Positions 42,996-53,095 of a stretch of DNA of 64,000 nucleotides are shown one piece after another. How positions within the stretch are numbered: position 1 is the stretch's first letter; the number at the start of each line of letters is the position of its first letter. The position numbers and the translations under genes were made by a program. This stretch comes from Niastella sp966212235. GTDB taxonomy: Bacteria > Bacteroidota > Bacteroidia > Chitinophagales > Chitinophagaceae. The DNA is taken from positions 1-64,000 of the forward strand of contig CBIHPP010000011.1 in assembly GCA_966212235.1 (NCBI GenBank). Direction: 5' to 3'. Under the pieces are notes generated by a model. The model did no database searches. It was given only the letters and a program-made list of their open reading frames with translations, and was not told the origin of the DNA.

Positions 42996-44525
42996 TCAAC
43001 GGACCTTTCGTTCCGCGCGCCACTCAAGATATTTTTTTTCAAGAAACTGGTATTCATCTTTTTTGTATTGAGCCGTTACCACAGTAAAATGGGTTCCGGG
43101 ATAATATACAAACCCGATATCCGCTTTTATCTTTTTCATTTCTTTCTCCATAATCATAGCGGCAAAGTTCAAATAGGTACCGTCATCATTTGCCGAAGAA
43201 ACGCGGAGTTTTCCAGACATGTCTTTTTTTAACAACGGCCATTTTTTGATAATGTATTGTGTGAGATCATATTGCTTCCAGAGCTCAAATACTTCCTCGT
43301 CTTTCCTAAACGTTACAGGATCAAACAACGGTTTGGGCAAACCATTTTTTCCTTTCGGACCAAATACTGCGGCAAAAGAACCATTTTGTTCGCCACGGTA
43401 AAGAATATCTTCTACACTTCGAACAATATTCGGGCGGTCATATTCGACCTTTATAGCTGGTTTTTTTCCCAGGGTCAATGCATCCACATATTCCACCCTT
43501 ATATCTTCGAGATACAAATTTGTTAATGTAAACCGCCTGAAATCTACGGGGTCGGGACAACTGGCGTTACCGGCCACAAACATTTTTGGATAGTGTGTAA
43601 GCAAATAAACTACTGCATACCCACCACTGCTATGTCCTTTCATCAGGCGGGCGCCATTTGTACGGAATCTTTTATCCAGCGCCGGTAAAAACTCTTTTAC
43701 AAAAGCATCGCCCACCGGACCATTGTTGCTGCTATTGGCATATACACTATGCCCCAGCGAACAATCACCATCGAGGTATACTCGAATGCATGGAATTGTA
43801 TCTAAGGGAGTAGCAGGTAACGTATCGGTGCTTTCTGTGCTGGAATAATGAATGTAAGGCCCTCCCCACCCTGCTATTATAAATAATACAGGGAAACGTC
43901 TTTGCGGTTCATCGTAATATTGGGCCGGCAGGATAACTGCACCATTGAGAGTTATCGGTTTATTGTGAAACTTGCTTAACAGCGCAGAAGGAGCTTTGAA
44001 CTCTTTTACAAAACGGGTTTCTTTAAATACAAAAGGAGGTATTTTCTGATCGCAAACAATTGTAAAATGTTCAGTAGAGTCGCCGATTGTAATTCTTTTT
44101 GAAACGCTGTAAAGATTGCCAATGCTTTTTCCAATTGTACGGCCTTCTATATTCAAATCCCATACAGCCTGTACATAATACTCTCCACGTTCGATCCTCG
44201 ATAAAATAGTTGGGAACGATAACGATGAATCAGAGAAAACTATTTCCTGTCCCGGTTGTACATTTTGAACTTCCATTCTGAAACAGGGCCACGAAATATG
44301 ATCTTTTGGCAGCTCTCTTGTTTTAGAAAGATATAATAAAACGTTTCCTGTAAATGGTCCATTATAAACGGCGCTACTGTAACTAACACTAAAGCTTTGG
44401 GCATTTACATTGAGAACAATGCTTAGGAAAACGAAAATGAAAACAGAATATTTTATAGCTATATTTTGAAGGTGGCCGAACCGATTGGTGGGGATCGGTG
44501 CCTTTTTTGTAGAAAAGCATGCCAA
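42996..44525 (-). CDS. Exported esterase-like alpha/beta hydrolase
   Basis: 509 residues. A hydrophobic segment (IKYSVFIFVFLSIVLNVNAQ, about 24-43) acts as signal peptide although it has an unusually long N-region; no later ATG would keep it, so the upstream ATG is used. The catalytic domain has FPVLFIIAGWGGPYIHYSS, the nucleophile elbow GHSSGGYAVVYLL and a late HFTVVTAQ His. This is the putative-esterase/enterochelin-esterase fold (Esterase D-like). The first 200 residues form an accessory beta domain with SFSVSYSSAVYNGPFTGNVL. The substrate may be an acylated sugar or a siderophore ester; not determinable. Confidence 0.82.
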   Translation of the reverse strand: MACFSTKKAPIPTNRFGHLQNIAIKYSVFIFVFLSIVLNVNAQSFSVSYSSAVYNGPFTGNVLLYLSKTRELPKDHISWPCFRMEVQNVQPGQEIVFSDSSLSFPTILSRIERGEYYVQAVWDLNIEGRTIGKSIGNLYSVSKRITIGDSTEHFTIVCDQKIPPFVFKETRFVKEFKAPSALLSKFHNKPITLNGAVILPAQYYDEPQRRFPVLFIIAGWGGPYIHYSSTESTDTLPATPLDTIPCIRVYLDGDCSLGHSVYANSSNNGPVGDAFVKEFLPALDKRFRTNGARLMKGHSSGGYAVVYLLTHYPKMFVAGNASCPDPVDFRRFTLTNLYLEDIRVEYVDALTLGKKPAIKVEYDRPNIVRSVEDILYRGEQNGSFAAVFGPKGKNGLPKPLFDPVTFRKDEEVFELWKQYDLTQYIIKKWPLLKKDMSGKLRVSSANDDGTYLNFAAMIMEKEMKKIKADIGFVYYPGTHFTVVTAQYKKDEYQFLEKKYLEWRAERKVR

Positions 44526-44883
44526 TTCGGTAAATGATTGATTTCCTATTGCTTCATGGTAAATGATCTAAGCAAACGTTCGATTTTGATACAGTAATTG
44601 ATTGGATATGATACAGGAATAGAACAGGGAACAACCGGCTAATGGTCAGGCTGGACAAAAGCCAATAACAAAAGAAGAATTGATCTGGTTAACCATGAAT
44701 AACGCAACGTTAGATCAGAATGCACCACGATGTGCCATTTGCATTCAATCTTTAAAAAGTTGGCTGGTAGTTAAAAAGCAGGTTCAATAGGGACATCGGA
44801 AGATAAAAACAATCACCTGCATGTCCCGGCCGGGTATCTAACCATGGGTAAGCGCAGACAATTTAAAAATTGTAAATTTGATT
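44526..44883. other. 358-base intergenic region, no gene seen
   Basis: It lies between the divergent esterase and RNA ligase genes, so both promoters should be here. I see no clear TAnnTTTG element, no strong hairpin and no frame with coding character. Confidence 0.5.
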
Positions 44884-45630
44884 ATGGATCAAATGAAACC
44901 AATAAAACCGTTAGGGTATAAAGCATACGGTTCCATACCGCATTTGCCTGGTAGCCGATTGGGCTCCGGTGATCATCATTGTGAGGAAGGGCAAGCGAAA
45001 ATTGCAACGGAGAAAGCCAGGGATCGGTATGACGTTGTAATTGTTCAGGAAAAATTGGATGGATCAAATTGTTCGGTAGCTAAGGTAAATGGCGAAATAA
45101 TCCCCCTGGGCCGGGCTGGTTACCGTGCCACTGATTCACCTTTCCTCGTTCATTTAATTTTCTATCGGTGGGTTCAGGAGAATAAGGAAAGATTTGCCAA
45201 TCTTTTGAATGAAGGTGAACGGGTGTGCGGGGAGTTTCTCGCTGTAGCTCATGGTACAAAATATAATCTTATTCACGAACCATTCGTGGTCTTTGATTTA
45301 ATGACAGGTTCCAAAAGAGTACCATATAGTCTGTTTGAATCACGTGTTAAAAAGTATGACTTTGTTACACCTCGCCTAATCCATATGGGAAATCCTTTCA
45401 GTATTGAATTGGCATTGGCCGCAATCGTTCAGTCGAGTGGCCATGGTGCCATAGATCCGGTGGAGGGTGCAATATGGCGTGTTGAACGGAAAGGTGAGGT
45501 TGACTTCCTGACAAAATTTGTTCGCCATGATAAGCAAGACGGCAATTATTTGGCAGAAAACAATAATGGGTATACCTCTTTTAACCTGGATGTATCTCAT
45601 TATTTGGACGAAGCAAAATGGAATTCATGA
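44884..45630 (+). CDS. RNA ligase-family protein
   Basis: 248 residues, start at the ATG giving MDQMKPIKPL; a TTG two codons earlier is in frame but less likely. It has the covalent nucleotidyltransferase motifs of T4 Rnl2-type RNA ligases: motif I EKLDGSN with the adenylated Lys at residue 57, motif III-like VCGEFLAVAHG, motif IIIa FVVFDLMTG, motif IV VEGAIWRVE and motif V FLTKFVRHDK. All catalytic Lys/Glu positions appear present. It should seal 5'-phosphate/3'-OH RNA ends or repair tRNA. No polynucleotide kinase or toxin gene is adjacent in this window. Probable stand-alone repair enzyme, or part of an unseen repair or anti-phage unit. Confidence 0.88.
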   Translation: MDQMKPIKPLGYKAYGSIPHLPGSRLGSGDHHCEEGQAKIATEKARDRYDVVIVQEKLDGSNCSVAKVNGEIIPLGRAGYRATDSPFLVHLIFYRWVQENKERFANLLNEGERVCGEFLAVAHGTKYNLIHEPFVVFDLMTGSKRVPYSLFESRVKKYDFVTPRLIHMGNPFSIELALAAIVQSSGHGAIDPVEGAIWRVERKGEVDFLTKFVRHDKQDGNYLAENNNGYTSFNLDVSHYLDEAKWNS

Positions 45631-45694
45631 TTAACCCTAAAGTGACCAGTCCTGTTTTGTTGCCATAAGTTTTTATACCCAATGTGGCTGCTGT

Positions 45695-45835
45695 TTACCA
45701 TCCTTTACGAAATTGTTCAAGTGCATCAACGACATTACCGTCTTTGTCTAATAGGTCTGCAATATATTTTTGGTCAGGTAAACTTGCTGGATAAGGAAGT
45801 CGCAGCAGTTTATCAATGTCAACTTTAGTCCAAAG
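45695..45835 (-). pseudogene. Decayed coding fragment (C-terminal remnant)
   Basis: On the minus strand an open stretch of 46 codons reads LWTKVDIDKLLRLPYPAS, then LPDQKYIADLLDKDGNVVDA and ends ALEQFRKGW-stop. It has protein-like composition but no start codon; a stop immediately precedes it in frame. It is probably the 3' end of a gene lost upstream, and lies in the 323-base gap between the RNA ligase gene and the HTCS regulator. I do not recognise the family. The rest of the gap shows nothing else. Confidence 0.4.
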
Positions 45836-45953
45836 TTAACAATGGCGTAAATTGCTACATTCATTTTTGTTAACTTCACTTAATATTTTATTGGCTTATG
45901 AAGCGGGATCTATGCTGCCAGGTGCGAAGTTTTCCCGAATTAAACTTGATGTG

Positions 45954-48900
45954 ATGCGTTTTCTTATTTGGGTAGTTTTACTGTTACAATCGCTTTCTGT
46001 TTTTGCTCAAAATGAGCATTATTATAATTTTTCCAAATTAGATACTTATACCGGTCTCTCAAATAATCAGGTGAATGCTATTCTAAAAGACCAGGACGGT
46101 TTCTTATGGTTTGGCACCATGTCTGGCCTCAACCGCTATGATGGTTATTCTTACAGGGTATTTCGTAAAAATTACAATGACAGCTCTTCGCTGCCTGATA
46201 ACAGTATTCAGTCTCTCTATGAGCTTCCCGGTGGAAAGATGTGGGTATCGACAATGGGGGGAGCCTGTATTTATAATTCGTCTACAGAAAAATTCGATGC
46301 AGATAATAATGGCTATTTGCAATCTCTCGGTCTGCCTTCCGGTGCGGTCAGCAATATCATAAAAGGAGAAAATGGTCGATATTGGTTTTTGTACGACAAT
46401 CTTGAGCTATACTCCTGGTCAGCTACAGATAAAAAAGCAAAATCTTTAAGGCAGAACCTCCCTGTCAACAGTTTGGATAGACTTAGTTCTATTAAAGAAA
46501 CGAAAGATGGGAAATTATGGCTCGTGTCCCGGAATGGATTTTTACAGGAGTATGATATGAATTCAAACAAGATCATTTTCTCCAGTACTGTGATCCAAAA
46601 TCTGAACAAAGAAAATAATCCATTTAACCTTTTTATAGATACTGATGGCGATATCTGGCTATGGGCCTTCAATAGTGGGGTTTTTCTTTTTCATCCGCCG
46701 AATGATTCGGCGGATCATTCGATCAGACAGTTTAATGAAAATTCATTTCCATCAAGGCTGAATTCAAACCTGGTGAGGCAGGTTGTTCAGGATAACAGGG
46801 GCTTGATCTGGGTGGCAACGGATCATGGCGGTGTAAACCTGATTGATAAAAAAAACAACTTCAATATCAGTTATCTTCTCAATGACCCCCAGGATCCGCG
46901 GAGCCCCGGCCAGAACAGTATAAGGACAATGTATAAGGATAATGATGGCATTATCTGGCTGGGTTCTGCTAAACAGGGCATTAGTTATCTAAATAGTAAC
47001 ATTGTACTTTTCCCGCTTTATCGTCACATGGAATCAAATATAATGAGCCTTCCATACGACGATGTCAACAAGTTTGTTGAAGATAAATCCGGTAATCTCT
47101 GGATTGGGACCAATGGCGGCGGATTGATTTTTTTTGACAGGAAGCAAAATACATTTAAACAATACCTGCACGATCCAAACAATAAAAACAGCCTGAGCAA
47201 TAACGTAATTAAAAGCATGTGTATCGACCATGAGAATGTTCTCTGGATAGGGACATACTTTGGCGGTCTCAACAGCTTCGATGGGAAAAAGTTCAAACAC
47301 TACAGGCATAGTGATAATGATGGGGAGAGTTTGGCTACCGACAATGTGTGGGAAATATTTGAAGACAGGGAACAGCATCTATGGATAGGTACATTAGGTG
47401 GCGGATTAGATATTTTAAACAGGGAGACGAATCGCTTTGAGCATGTCCGGTATAGGGGCGCACCATCAGACCTTGGGCCTTTCAACTATATTTCAGCTAT
47501 TTTGCAGGATAAAAAAGGAAACCTATGGGTCGGGTCTACCGGTGGTATCGTAGTCTTTGAAAAGGGCAAAACAACCCAGGTTTTTTATAAGCAGTCAAAA
47601 GATAAAAGCCATTTAAGCAATAATAATATTCTCTGTTTCCTGGAAGACAGTAAAGGTAGAATTTGGGCGGGTACCCGTGAGGGCTTGAATTTGTTTGATG
47701 AAAAGACAAAACAATTTCAAATTTTCACTACATCTGATGGCCTGCCCGATAATATGATATTGAATATTCTTGAAGATAACCATCAGACGCTTTGGATTTC
47801 CACCCCTAACGGACTTTGTAATGCCATTCCAAAACAAGGCAAAGCCGGCCTTGTTTTTTCTATCATTAGTTATGATGAGGCCAACAATCTGCAGAACCGG
47901 GAATTCACTGATAACGCCGCACTCAAAACCCGGGCTGGCGAACTGATCTTCGGCGGCCCTTCCGGTTTTAATATTATTAATCCTGATAAAATTATACAGC
48001 CTGTTTATCGCCCTAAAATTGTTTTCACTGGTTTGCAGATATTAAGTAAAAGCGTAGTACCCGGGGAGTTGATCAATAACCGTGTGCTGCTGCAACAGTC
48101 ATTATCAAGGCTTCAAAGTATTGGATTAAAATATAAGGAAAATGTTTTTTCCATTGAGTTTGCTTCACTTGATTTTGGCCATAGCATCCAGGATAAATAT
48201 GCATATATGCTGGAAGGATTTAATTCAGACTGGTTGTATGCCGATGGCAACCTGAGAAGAGCTACCTACACAAACATAGGTCCCGGCCATTACACTTTTA
48301 AAGTAAAGGTTTTAAACAGGGATGGCGTTTGGAGTGATGAAAAGACTTTGCAGATCAGTATTGATCCACCATTTTGGCGAACGAATATTGCATATATTAT
48401 TTATGCGTTGATCTTAACAGGGTTGTTTTTGCTTGTCAGGCGCAATACACTGGACAGAATTCACATGCGCTACGAAGTGCAACTTCAGCGTAAGGAAGCA
48501 GAAAGAGCGCATTCACTGGAACAGTTAAAGACGAAATTTTTTACCAATGTAAGTCATGAGTTTCGTACGCCTTTAAGCCTGGTCATTTCTCCATTAGACA
48601 GGCTCATTAAGCAAACCACAGATGAAGATCAGAAAAGGCAATTGAATCTTGTGCAACGTAATGCCAAACGATTATTAAGCCTGGTAAACCAATTGCTCGA
48701 TTTCAGGAAGATGGAAGTGCAGGAAATAAAATTACATCCTGCAATTGGTGACATTATAGGGTTTAGTAAAGACATCAGTCACTCATTTATAGATATCGCC
48801 GAAAAGAAGAATATACGGTTTTCATTCTCGTCTGATATTGACAGCCTTGAAATTTATTTTGATAAGGATAAGATTGAAAAGATCTTATTCAACCTGCTTT

Positions 48901-50084
48901 CCAATGCTTTTAAATACACACATGACAATGGGGCGGTGAGCGTCAACCTGACCTATAATCCCCCTGCAAATAATGAGGACGAAGGCACCCTGGCCATCGA
49001 AATAAAAGATACAGGTATTGGAATTCCTGCCGGTATGCAGGACAAAATTTTTGAACGATTCTTTCAGACAGATGTCCCTCAAAGTATGGTGAACCAGGGA
49101 ACCGGTATTGGCCTTGCCATTACAAAAGAGTTTGTCAGGTTGCATAATGGTATCATTACTGTAAAAAGTGAACCGCAGCAGGGAACTTGTTTTACAGTTT
49201 TACTTCCGGCAAAAAAGATTTATGACCCTTCAGCCCGCGCTGCAATCAGCCTGGTGCCAACAGAAGAGTCAGCGGTGGGGCAAATGATACCTGAGGAAAC
49301 TCAAAAAAGCGGCAGAAAAAAAACAATATTGGTGGTGGAAGACAATGAAGATATCCGCTTTTATTTAAAAGATAACCTGAAAGGGCTGTATAAAGTAGAA
49401 GAAGCAACCAACGGAAATGAAGGCTGGGAAAAAGTAAAACAACTGTATCCCGACCTTGTGGTAAGCGACATTATGATGCCTTTGATGGATGGAGTTCAAC
49501 TGACCCGGAAAATTAAAACCGAAACGCAAACGGCCCATATCCCCGTCATCCTGCTTACTGCTATGGGAAGCGAGGAAAAACAACTGGAGGGTTTGAAAGC
49601 AGGGGTAAACGATTATATCACCAAGCCCTTCACATTTGAAATCCTGGCATCACGCATCCGGAATCTGCTGTCCCAGCAGGAATTATTGCAAAAAAGGTTT
49701 CAAAAGCAAATTGAAATCAATCCAGCGGAAGTAACTATCACCTCGGTGGACGAAAAATTCCTGGAACAGGCCCTGGAGATTGTCGAAAAAAACTTGGATA
49801 ACGACGGGTTTTCAGTGGAGGATTTCAGTCGTGACATGTTTATGAACCGTGCGACTTTATATAGAAAAATAATGTCCCTAACCGGCAAGGCGCCAGTAGA
49901 TTTTATTCGTTTAATCCGGTTGAAAAGGGCGGCACAGTTGCTGGCGAAAAGCGGTATGTCGATTGCCGAAATTGCATACGAAGTAGGTTTCAAGGACCCT
50001 AAATACTTCTCGAGGGCTTTTAAAGAAGAATTCGGGGTGCTGCCTTCGAAATATGTTGCGAATAAAAAGGAAAACGACGTTTAA
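45954..50084 (+). CDS. Hybrid two-component regulator (HTCS) of the xyloglucan-type PUL
   Basis: 1376 residues counted from the ATG giving MRFLIWVVLLLQSLSVFAQ, a signal peptide; the 34 in-frame codons upstream are less likely. The periplasmic sensor is a two-propeller array of Reg_prop blades (about 20-690) with repeats such as LWIGTNGGGL and GLSNNQVNAI, then a Y_Y_Y domain (about 738-802) and one membrane helix (about 810-830). Inside are HisKA with acceptor His in VSHEFRTPL (about 868), HATPase (DTGIGIP, GTGIGLAI), a receiver (about 1122-1235, SDIMMP) and an AraC-type DNA-binding domain (about 1275-1370; IAEIAYEVGFKDPKYFSRAF). It should bind oligosaccharide in the periplasm and activate the genes just downstream. 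Confidence 0.95.
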   Translation: MRFLIWVVLLLQSLSVFAQNEHYYNFSKLDTYTGLSNNQVNAILKDQDGFLWFGTMSGLNRYDGYSYRVFRKNYNDSSSLPDNSIQSLYELPGGKMWVSTMGGACIYNSSTEKFDADNNGYLQSLGLPSGAVSNIIKGENGRYWFLYDNLELYSWSATDKKAKSLRQNLPVNSLDRLSSIKETKDGKLWLVSRNGFLQEYDMNSNKIIFSSTVIQNLNKENNPFNLFIDTDGDIWLWAFNSGVFLFHPPNDSADHSIRQFNENSFPSRLNSNLVRQVVQDNRGLIWVATDHGGVNLIDKKNNFNISYLLNDPQDPRSPGQNSIRTMYKDNDGIIWLGSAKQGISYLNSNIVLFPLYRHMESNIMSLPYDDVNKFVEDKSGNLWIGTNGGGLIFFDRKQNTFKQYLHDPNNKNSLSNNVIKSMCIDHENVLWIGTYFGGLNSFDGKKFKHYRHSDNDGESLATDNVWEIFEDREQHLWIGTLGGGLDILNRETNRFEHVRYRGAPSDLGPFNYISAILQDKKGNLWVGSTGGIVVFEKGKTTQVFYKQSKDKSHLSNNNILCFLEDSKGRIWAGTREGLNLFDEKTKQFQIFTTSDGLPDNMILNILEDNHQTLWISTPNGLCNAIPKQGKAGLVFSIISYDEANNLQNREFTDNAALKTRAGELIFGGPSGFNIINPDKIIQPVYRPKIVFTGLQILSKSVVPGELINNRVLLQQSLSRLQSIGLKYKENVFSIEFASLDFGHSIQDKYAYMLEGFNSDWLYADGNLRRATYTNIGPGHYTFKVKVLNRDGVWSDEKTLQISIDPPFWRTNIAYIIYALILTGLFLLVRRNTLDRIHMRYEVQLQRKEAERAHSLEQLKTKFFTNVSHEFRTPLSLVISPLDRLIKQTTDEDQKRQLNLVQRNAKRLLSLVNQLLDFRKMEVQEIKLHPAIGDIIGFSKDISHSFIDIAEKKNIRFSFSSDIDSLEIYFDKDKIEKILFNLLSNAFKYTHDNGAVSVNLTYNPPANNEDEGTLAIEIKDTGIGIPAGMQDKIFERFFQTDVPQSMVNQGTGIGLAITKEFVRLHNGIITVKSEPQQGTCFTVLLPAKKIYDPSARAAISLVPTEESAVGQMIPEETQKSGRKKTILVVEDNEDIRFYLKDNLKGLYKVEEATNGNEGWEKVKQLYPDLVVSDIMMPLMDGVQLTRKIKTETQTAHIPVILLTAMGSEEKQLEGLKAGVNDYITKPFTFEILASRIRNLLSQQELLQKRFQKQIEINPAEVTITSVDEKFLEQALEIVEKNLDNDGFSVEDFSRDMFMNRATLYRKIMSLTGKAPVDFIRLIRLKRAAQLLAKSGMSIAEIAYEVGFKDPKYFSRAFKEEFGVLPSKYVANKKENDV

Positions 50085-50189
50085 GGTCTCCCCCTCCTCC
50101 AACCTACACTGAAAATCATTTATTTGCAACGTGCACACCCCTAATCTGCGCCCTCAGTCCTCCTGACCCAGGCATATCAGATGTAGTTT

Positions 50190-50222
50190 TACAGCAATCA
50201 TTTAAGACCAAAGATTGCTGTA
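50190..50222 (+). promoter_or_regulatory. Inverted repeat abutting the GH31 start codon
   Basis: tacagcaatc (50190-50199) and gattgctgta (50213-50222) form a perfect 10-bp inverted repeat with a 13-base loop, ending one base before the ATG. In the mRNA the hairpin would cover the ribosome-binding region. As DNA, a 23-bp spacing of arms suits a dimeric regulator. No clear -33/-7 boxes are visible in this 139-base gap. Confidence 0.6.
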
Positions 50223-50223
50223 T

Positions 50224-53076
50224 ATGAAAAGATTTCTGCTATTGCTTGGCATGCTCAGTGCTGTTGCTTTTAATGACTTATTGGCAGCGCCTCCATCTTA
50301 CATTCAAACAAAGGACGGCGTTATTGTTTTTACCGACCCCGCATTTACAGGTACTTCCAATACGGTAAAACTGGAAGTAATATCAGATAATATTATTAGA
50401 GTAATTGCTGTTCCTGGAAAAGAAATGTCGGCTGCCCAAAGCCTTATTACGGTTTACACCAAAAGACCTGATCTTTTCTGGAATGTCATTCCCACTAAAG
50501 ATAATCTCACCCTCAAAACAAAAAAGCTGACCGCCGTTGTGGACCTGAAAACAGGGGCCGTTACTTTTCGCGATAATAAGGGTCAAAAAATACTGGCTGA
50601 AAAGCAGCCATTGGGCAGCCGTTTTCAGCCTGTAGTTTTTGAAGGCAAACCCTATTACGCCCTTACCCAAACCTTTCAATCAACATCCGGTGATGCCTGG
50701 TATGGCCTGGGACAACACCAGGACGGTATCCTGAACTACAGGGGCCAGCAAACTACTTTCTTCCAGAACAATACCGAGGTGGCCATCCCATTCCTTGTAT
50801 CAGGTAATAATTACGGAATACTCTGGGACAATTATTCGCTTACAAAAGCAGGTGATGTACGGCCCCTTCTTCCACTTTCTGCACTGCAGCTTTTTTCAAA
50901 AAAGGGCGAGCAGGGATGGTTGACTGCTTCTTATGCCAATAGTAAAGAAAAACCACAGGAAACAATTACTGAAAGAGCAGAAGGAACGATCAATATGGAG
51001 TTTGAAGGAGAATCAAAGGTCCAGCTTCCCACCGTGTTTACACCAGCCACAGGGGTGGTTACCTGGGAAGGAGACCTTGCCAGTTATTTTTCAGGACTTC
51101 ATCAGTTCCGATTCACCTTTGGCGGGTCATTGAAAGTATGGTTAGGTGGAAAGCTGGTGCTGGACCACTGGCGGAAGTCCTGGAACCCGGCGCCTGCATT
51201 GATCCCTTTTAGTTTCAATAAAGGAGAAAAGATCCCTGTCAAAATTGAATGGACCCCGGAAGGAGGTGAGTCCTACCTTTCATTAAAATGGCAGCAGCCA
51301 TTAAGCGCAGCGGAGCAGAACTGCTTCAGCTTTTCTTCAGAAGCAGGTCAGCAGATCGATTATTATTTCATCTATGGTAATAATACAGATGAGGTGATTG
51401 CCGGTTACCGGCACCTTACCGGCAAGGCGCCTATTGTTCCAAAATGGGCATTAGGGTTCTGGCAAAGCCGGGAGCGATACAAAACACAGGATGAAATACT
51501 GGCTACGGTCGATGAATTTCGCAAAAGAAAAATCCCCCTTGACAATATTGTTTTAGACTGGAGTTACTGGCGGCAGGCTGAATGGGGCAGCCAGGATTTT
51601 GACGAAACACGGTTTCCATCACCCGACAGTATGATCGATGTGTTACATAAAAAATACAACACACAGATCATGATCTCTGTATGGCCGAAGTTTTATGAAG
51701 GCATACCAGCCTATAATGAGTTTGAGAAAAACGGATGGCTGTACAAAAGAAATATAGCCGACCGGCAGCGAGACTGGATAGGCAAAGGATATGTGTCTAC
51801 TTTCTATGATGCCTTCAACCAAAAAGCACGAAAAGGATTCTGGGATCTTATCAATAAAAAAATATACAACAAGGGAATAGACGCCTGGTGGATGGACGCC
51901 AGCGAGCCTGATATTTTGTCCAATGTAGATCCTCAAAAAAGAAAGTTGCAGATGACCCCGACCGCACTGGGAAGTGCAGCAGAATATCTCAATGCGTATC
52001 CTTTACAAAATGCAAAAGGAATTTATGAAGGGCAACGATCAACCGATCCAAATAAAAGAGTGTTTTTGCTCACACGTTCCGGTTTTGCCGGGTCGCAACG
52101 TTATGCCGCAGCGATCTGGAGCGGGGATATCGGCTCCACATGGCGCGATATGAAAACACAAATTACTGCCGGTATTAATTTCTCCCTGTCCGGACTGCCT
52201 TACTGGACGATGGATATTGGCGGGTTTGTTGTGCCTGAAAAATTTGAAAAACCCGATAGTGAAAACCTGGCGGAATGGAGGGAATTGAATACCCGCTGGT
52301 ATCAGTTTGGTGCATTTGTTCCTTTGTTCCGTTCACATGGACAGTTCCCTTACAGGGAAATATTCAACATGGCGGAAGAAACACATCCTGCTTATCAAAG
52401 TTTTCTCTATTACGATAAACTGCGTTACCGGTTAATGCCTTACATCTATTCACTGGCCGGGGCGGCTTACCATGATGACTACACTATTATGCGTGGCCTG
52501 GTGATGGATTTTGCTGCAGATACCGCCGTATTGAACATCGGCGATCAATATATGTTCGGTTCATCATTGCTGGTAAATCCGGTATATGAATATAAAGCAC
52601 GCAGCCGTTCATTGTATTTACCCAAATGTGCCGGCTGGTATGATCTCTATTCGGGAAAATGGTATGCAGGTGGGCAAAAAATGATGGCCGGTGCGCCTTA
52701 TGAAAGAATGCCTGTATTTGTAAAAGCAGGCTCTATCATTCCTTTCGGGCCAGCATTGCAATACACGGCAGAAAAACCGGCCGATACGATTACCCTTAAC
52801 ATATATGCCGGTACAAATGCTTCTTTCAACCTGTATGAAGATGAAGGGATCAACTACAATTATGAAAAAGGCGCTTTTTCCATCATTCCCATATTATATA
52901 ACGAGGCAACAAAAAAAGTTACCGTTGGAAAAAGAGAAGGTGGATTTAATGGAATGCTGCAAAAAAGAACGTTTCGTATTAATCTCATTACACCTGGTAA
53001 AACAAAGCAATTGGATATGGACACCTATGACAGGGAGATATTGTATGACGGTAAGCCGATAGAAGTGAAATTATAG
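50224..53076 (+). CDS. GH31 alpha-xylosidase-type glycosidase with PA14 insert
   Basis: 950 residues, start at the ATG giving MKRFLLLLGML (signal peptide, ending near LAAP); a TTG three codons earlier is in frame. N-terminal beta-sandwich (about 30-220), a PA14 domain inserted at about 225-370 (VVTWEGDLASYFSGLHQFRF, WLGGKLVLDHWRKSWNP, SYLSLKWQQPLS), then the GH31 barrel with the nucleophile Asp558 in WWMDASEPD and the acid/base Asp in IWSGDIGSTW. The PA14-inserted GH31 architecture is that of Cellvibrio Xyl31A, which releases xylose from xyloglucan oligosaccharides. It leads the operon and starts after the HTCS gene. Likely periplasmic. Confidence 0.93.
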   Translation: MKRFLLLLGMLSAVAFNDLLAAPPSYIQTKDGVIVFTDPAFTGTSNTVKLEVISDNIIRVIAVPGKEMSAAQSLITVYTKRPDLFWNVIPTKDNLTLKTKKLTAVVDLKTGAVTFRDNKGQKILAEKQPLGSRFQPVVFEGKPYYALTQTFQSTSGDAWYGLGQHQDGILNYRGQQTTFFQNNTEVAIPFLVSGNNYGILWDNYSLTKAGDVRPLLPLSALQLFSKKGEQGWLTASYANSKEKPQETITERAEGTINMEFEGESKVQLPTVFTPATGVVTWEGDLASYFSGLHQFRFTFGGSLKVWLGGKLVLDHWRKSWNPAPALIPFSFNKGEKIPVKIEWTPEGGESYLSLKWQQPLSAAEQNCFSFSSEAGQQIDYYFIYGNNTDEVIAGYRHLTGKAPIVPKWALGFWQSRERYKTQDEILATVDEFRKRKIPLDNIVLDWSYWRQAEWGSQDFDETRFPSPDSMIDVLHKKYNTQIMISVWPKFYEGIPAYNEFEKNGWLYKRNIADRQRDWIGKGYVSTFYDAFNQKARKGFWDLINKKIYNKGIDAWWMDASEPDILSNVDPQKRKLQMTPTALGSAAEYLNAYPLQNAKGIYEGQRSTDPNKRVFLLTRSGFAGSQRYAAAIWSGDIGSTWRDMKTQITAGINFSLSGLPYWTMDIGGFVVPEKFEKPDSENLAEWRELNTRWYQFGAFVPLFRSHGQFPYREIFNMAEETHPAYQSFLYYDKLRYRLMPYIYSLAGAAYHDDYTIMRGLVMDFAADTAVLNIGDQYMFGSSLLVNPVYEYKARSRSLYLPKCAGWYDLYSGKWYAGGQKMMAGAPYERMPVFVKAGSIIPFGPALQYTAEKPADTITLNIYAGTNASFNLYEDEGINYNYEKGAFSIIPILYNEATKKVTVGKREGGFNGMLQKRTFRINLITPGKTKQLDMDTYDREILYDGKPIEVKL

Positions 53077-53095
53077 TCAATTTAAATATTCAAAC

